Assembly: GCA_964609825.1 (NCBI GenBank)
Contig: CAZSSH010000005.1
Location: 1 to 64,000, forward strand
Length of the DNA stretch: 64,000 nucleotides
Source: CAZSSH01 sp964609825
GTDB lineage: Bacteria; Verrucomicrobiota; Lentisphaeria; Victivallales; Victivallaceae
Direction of reading: 5' to 3'
In this document: piece after piece, positions 61,611 to 64,000 of the stretch
Position numbering within the stretch: position 1 is the stretch's first letter
How the letters are laid out: each line of letters opens with the position of its first letter
Translations under genes and position numbers: made by a program
The notes under the pieces: model-generated
The model's input: the letters and a program-made list of their open reading frames with translations, nothing else
Told to the model about the DNA's origin: nothing
The model's database searches: none

Positions 61611-62572
61611 ACCATATTTCAGTGAATACCCAAAAATACCTCGGTCTGGCGGCGCCGCCCCAAAAGATCAAACCGGAGCTGGACATCGCCGTCTCCGATT
61701 ATGCTTATTTGCCCAAAATCGAGGATTTGGCAAGCGACTGGGTGGCGCACATCGCCGCCCCGGCGTTTCGTCTCATTCGCCGCAACCACGGCCAACCCTT
61801 GCGCTCGTTTTGCTCGATCGGCACCGGCTCGGGGCTGGATGTGCTGGCCGCCGTCGAGCTTTTAGAGTCGGCCAGAGTTGGATTTACCGATCTCAATTTT
61901 GAGGTGGTCGAGACCGCCGCCGCCAATGTCGCGCATAATCTTGCCGCGTCGCAAAGCGTGATCCTGGAGTACGGCTCCGGCGATTTGCTGACGCCGCTTC
62001 AAAAATACCGCCCGCGTTATGAGGTAATTTACGAAAATTTGCCCAATGTCCCCGCCGTCGACGGCATCAATGTTGACTTTAAGCGCAACAGCGGCCACTT
62101 TTTGGATAAACGCGAGGAGGATATCCCTCCTTTGATCCGTCATCAGATGCTGGATTTGCACTATCTCGCCTTGCTTCAGGCCAAGGAGTATCTCGCTCCG
62201 GGCGGCGCGGTGCTCTCCACTTTGGGTGGGCGGGTCGAGCTGGATGTTTTTTTGAAACTCGGCCAATCGGCCGAATTTTCGTCCGAAATCTTTACCTACG
62301 GCTGGAAAATTCAGGCAGAGGCGGGGGAAGTCATTGAGGGCTATGCCCGCAATCAAAAAGCGGGCTATGGGCCGTTTCACTTTTATTATGCCGATGACCT
62401 CCGTGCCGCCTTTGCCAATGTCCCGGTCGCCGAGTCGGGCGGTCGCGCCGCGGAAATCGAGCAAAAACTTGCGCCGCTTCGCCTCGATGCAGAGAGTGCG
62501 TGGCAAGCTTGGCGCGCCGGAGCCGAGATAGGTCATACGGTGGCTGTCCTCAAATCGGTCAATTTATCATAA
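61607..62572 (+). CDS. SAM-dependent methyltransferase, unknown substrate
   Basis: A 321-residue class I methyltransferase with the SAM motif FCSIGTGSGLDVLAA (Gly72-Gly76 region), an acidic loop VGFTDLNFEVVE, and IYENLPNVPAV where HemK-type enzymes have NPPY. The layout recalls N5-glutamine and methionine S-methyltransferase relatives, but no exact match is claimed. Its ATG overlaps the metY stop by 4 bp. Sitting between a sulfhydrylase, a DMSP-lyase-like cupin and metK, it could methylate a thiol or thioether. Confidence 0.8.
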   Translation: MNHISVNTQKYLGLAAPPQKIKPELDIAVSDYAYLPKIEDLASDWVAHIAAPAFRLIRRNHGQPLRSFCSIGTGSGLDVLAAVELLESARVGFTDLNFEVVETAAANVAHNLAASQSVILEYGSGDLLTPLQKYRPRYEVIYENLPNVPAVDGINVDFKRNSGHFLDKREEDIPPLIRHQMLDLHYLALLQAKEYLAPGGAVLSTLGGRVELDVFLKLGQSAEFSSEIFTYGWKIQAEAGEVIEGYARNQKAGYGPFHFYYADDLRAAFANVPVAESGGRAAEIEQKLAPLRLDAESAWQAWRAGAEIGHTVAVLKSVNLS

Positions 62573-62583
62573 ACGAGAATATC

Positions 62584-63189
62584 ATGAGTGAAAAACATAT
62601 TTTTGACGTCATTGCCGCCGCGCAACTGGTTTACTCCGGCCGTGCCGGGGCGGTTGACCCCGTCGGGCGGTTGACCGGCGAGTTGTTGCGCGAAAAAATA
62701 CCCGGGTTGACCGGAGATTTCCCGCCAAGCAATTTTCCGATCACCGCCCACATTGCCGAGGCGCTCAAGCACAGCAATGCGGTCACCCGGCCGTTTCTCG
62801 ACGCCGTCGCCCCGGCTTTGCCCTTTTTGCCGTGGAAATACAACTACGAGCCGCGCGCGGATTTGCCGGATCTGGGACTTAAAATGGCATGGGGCGAAAT
62901 CATCGGGCCCGAGGCTCCGTTTGTGAGCGACCGTTTTTGTCTCGGGTTGACCCTGATCGCGCCCCACAGCTTTTATCCCTTGCACCGCCATCCGGCGACG
63001 GAGCTTTATTGGGTGGTCTCGGGTACGGCCGAGTGGACGCTGGCGGGGAACGTCACGCGCCATGCGCCCGGAAGTTTTATTTTGCATGACTCCAACGCGG
63101 TGCACGCGATGCGCACCTTTGACGAGCCGTTGCTGGCGCTTTACTCTTGGAGCGGACCCGATGTGGTGACGCTCTCGTCATATCTCTAG
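62584..63189 (+). CDS. DMSP-lyase-type cupin (DddQ/DddL-like)
   Basis: A 201-residue single-cupin protein. The cupin block YPLHRHPATELYWVVSG and PGSFILHDSNAVHAMRTFDEP resembles DMSP lyases. His136, Glu140, Tyr142 and His174 keep the exact spacing of the metal ligands and catalytic Tyr I recall for DddQ (125/129/131/163). Such enzymes deprotonate a sulfonium to release dimethyl sulfide. The true substrate here is unknown. It is the third gene of the metY operon, 11 bp after the methyltransferase. Confidence 0.82.
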   Translation: MSEKHIFDVIAAAQLVYSGRAGAVDPVGRLTGELLREKIPGLTGDFPPSNFPITAHIAEALKHSNAVTRPFLDAVAPALPFLPWKYNYEPRADLPDLGLKMAWGEIIGPEAPFVSDRFCLGLTLIAPHSFYPLHRHPATELYWVVSGTAEWTLAGNVTRHAPGSFILHDSNAVHAMRTFDEPLLALYSWSGPDVVTLSSYL

Positions 63190-63216
63190 AATTTTTTTAT
63201 TTAAGGAGCTTATATT

Positions 63217-64000
63217 ATGAGCAAGATTACCACCCCCCATGTTTTCACCTCCGAGTCCGTTTCCGAGGGGCACCCCGACAAAGTCAGCGACCGCATCTCG
63301 GACGCCATTTTGGACGCCGCGCTGGCACAGGACCCCGAGTCGCGCGTCGCCGCCGAAACCTTGGTCACCACCAATCTCATCGTTTTGGCGGGCGAATTGA
63401 CCACCAAGGCCAAACTCAATTATCAGGAAATCGCCCTCGACGCCGTACGCGACATCGGCTATGACGACCCGCGGCTCGGCTTCAGCGCACAGGAAGCCAA
63501 AGTATTGATCGCCTTGCACCGGCAGTCGCCCGATATCTCGCAGGGGGTAACCGCCGGGCAGGGGCTGTTTACCGAGCAGGGCGCGGGCGATCAGGGGATT
63601 ATGTTCGGCTACGCGACCAACGAGACCCCGGCGTATTTGCCGGCGACGCTCTGGTACTCGCATCAGATCGTCAAAGAGCTCGCCCGGCTGCGCCGCGAGG
63701 AAAAAGCAGAGTATCCGTATCTCCGGCCCGACGCCAAAAGCCAGATTTCAATCCGCTATGTCAACGGCAACCCCAAAGCCGTCCAAAATATCGTGGTTTC
63801 GCAGCAGCACAGCCCCGAGCTGCCGGACGGCTGGCTGGACCGCGTGGTCCGCGAGGTGGTGCAAAAAGTGATCCCGGCCAAGCTCTTAAAAGGTGAAGTC
63901 GAGTATTACATCAACCCCACCGGCCGGTTTGAAATCGGCGGCCCAGACGGTGACACCGGCGTAACCGGGCGCAAAATCATCGTTGACACCTACGGCGGCG
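63217..64000 (+). CDS. metK: S-adenosylmethionine synthetase, partial
   Basis: The first 261 codons of MetK are in the window; the gene runs off the right edge. Family motifs are clear: FTSESVSEGHPDKVSDRISD at the N-terminus, GAGDQGIMFGYATNET (the ATP-binding loop) and GGPDGDTGVTGRKIIVDTYGG. It joins methionine and ATP to make SAM. A strong AAGGAG ribosome binding site precedes it. It closes the visible organosulfur operon and supplies the cofactor for the adjacent methyltransferase. Confidence 0.97.
   Translation, partial: MSKITTPHVFTSESVSEGHPDKVSDRISDAILDAALAQDPESRVAAETLVTTNLIVLAGELTTKAKLNYQEIALDAVRDIGYDDPRLGFSAQEAKVLIALHRQSPDISQGVTAGQGLFTEQGAGDQGIMFGYATNETPAYLPATLWYSHQIVKELARLRREEKAEYPYLRPDAKSQISIRYVNGNPKAVQNIVVSQQHSPELPDGWLDRVVREVVQKVIPAKLLKGEVEYYINPTGRFEIGGPDGDTGVTGRKIIVDTYGG

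Overview
The window looks like a Lentisphaerota (Victivallales-like) genome, an anaerobic glycan degrader. This is inferred from gene content, not from a marker gene. The evidence is five prepilin-type proteins, four of them with the H-X9-DG signature; many glycoside hydrolases with AraC, ROK or GntR/LacI-type regulators; a Cys-type sulfatase with its radical-SAM maturase; and a GC-rich coding style with consensus sigma-70 promoters (often exactly 17 bp spacing). I recognised no rRNA, tRNA, CRISPR array, integrase or insertion sequence.

Layout. 1-1.9 kb: a sigma-54 activator with a Cys-rich PAS region faces a NifX/orange-protein-like gene behind a sigma-54 promoter. 2.1-6.8 kb: a trehalase/GH63-like enzyme, then a sulfatase-TauE exporter-sulfatase maturase operon. 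6.9-26.2 kb: carbohydrate modules built as regulator, pseudopilin-like protein, glycosidase: AraC/pilin/GH42-like/FAD oxidoreductase; ROK/pilin/GH99-like; GntR-LacI/pilin/beta-helix lyase/GH78 rhamnosidase. A sialate O-acetylesterase lies among them. 26.3-27 kb: a YqjD/YqjE-like membrane stress pair. 27.3-32.8 kb: a PocR-AraC regulator divergent from an isomerase-kinase-class II aldolase operon, then a second AraC. 33-34.3 kb: GH28. 34.3-36.3 kb: unknown membrane proteins and a GC-rich structured non-coding stretch. 36.3-40.5 kb: another GntR-LacI/pilin/GH99-like module.

40.6-43.2 kb is an AT-rich island with a complete retron on the minus strand: a phosphoribosyltransferase-fold/winged-helix protein, an msr-msd RNA bounded by a 17-bp a1/a2 inverted repeat, and a retron reverse transcriptase. 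The a2 arm lies inside the start of the RT reading frame.

43.7-48.6 kb: an unknown membrane protein, a pilin-like protein, an ABC-2 exporter and a BlaI/M56-peptidase pair. 48.6-56.2 kb: sialidase-like plus DapA/NanA-like genes, two AraC genes flanking a gene remnant, a Gfo/Idh/MocA-ThuA pair and a tannase-family esterase.

56.2-64 kb is an organosulfur-looking region. A minus-strand operon holds a small lipoprotein, an SsuABC/TauABC-type transporter and a QueG-like Fe-S protein. Divergent from it, a plus-strand operon holds metY, a SAM methyltransferase, a DMSP-lyase-type cupin and metK (cut by the window edge). The two most notable items are the retron and the metY-methyltransferase-cupin-metK operon.
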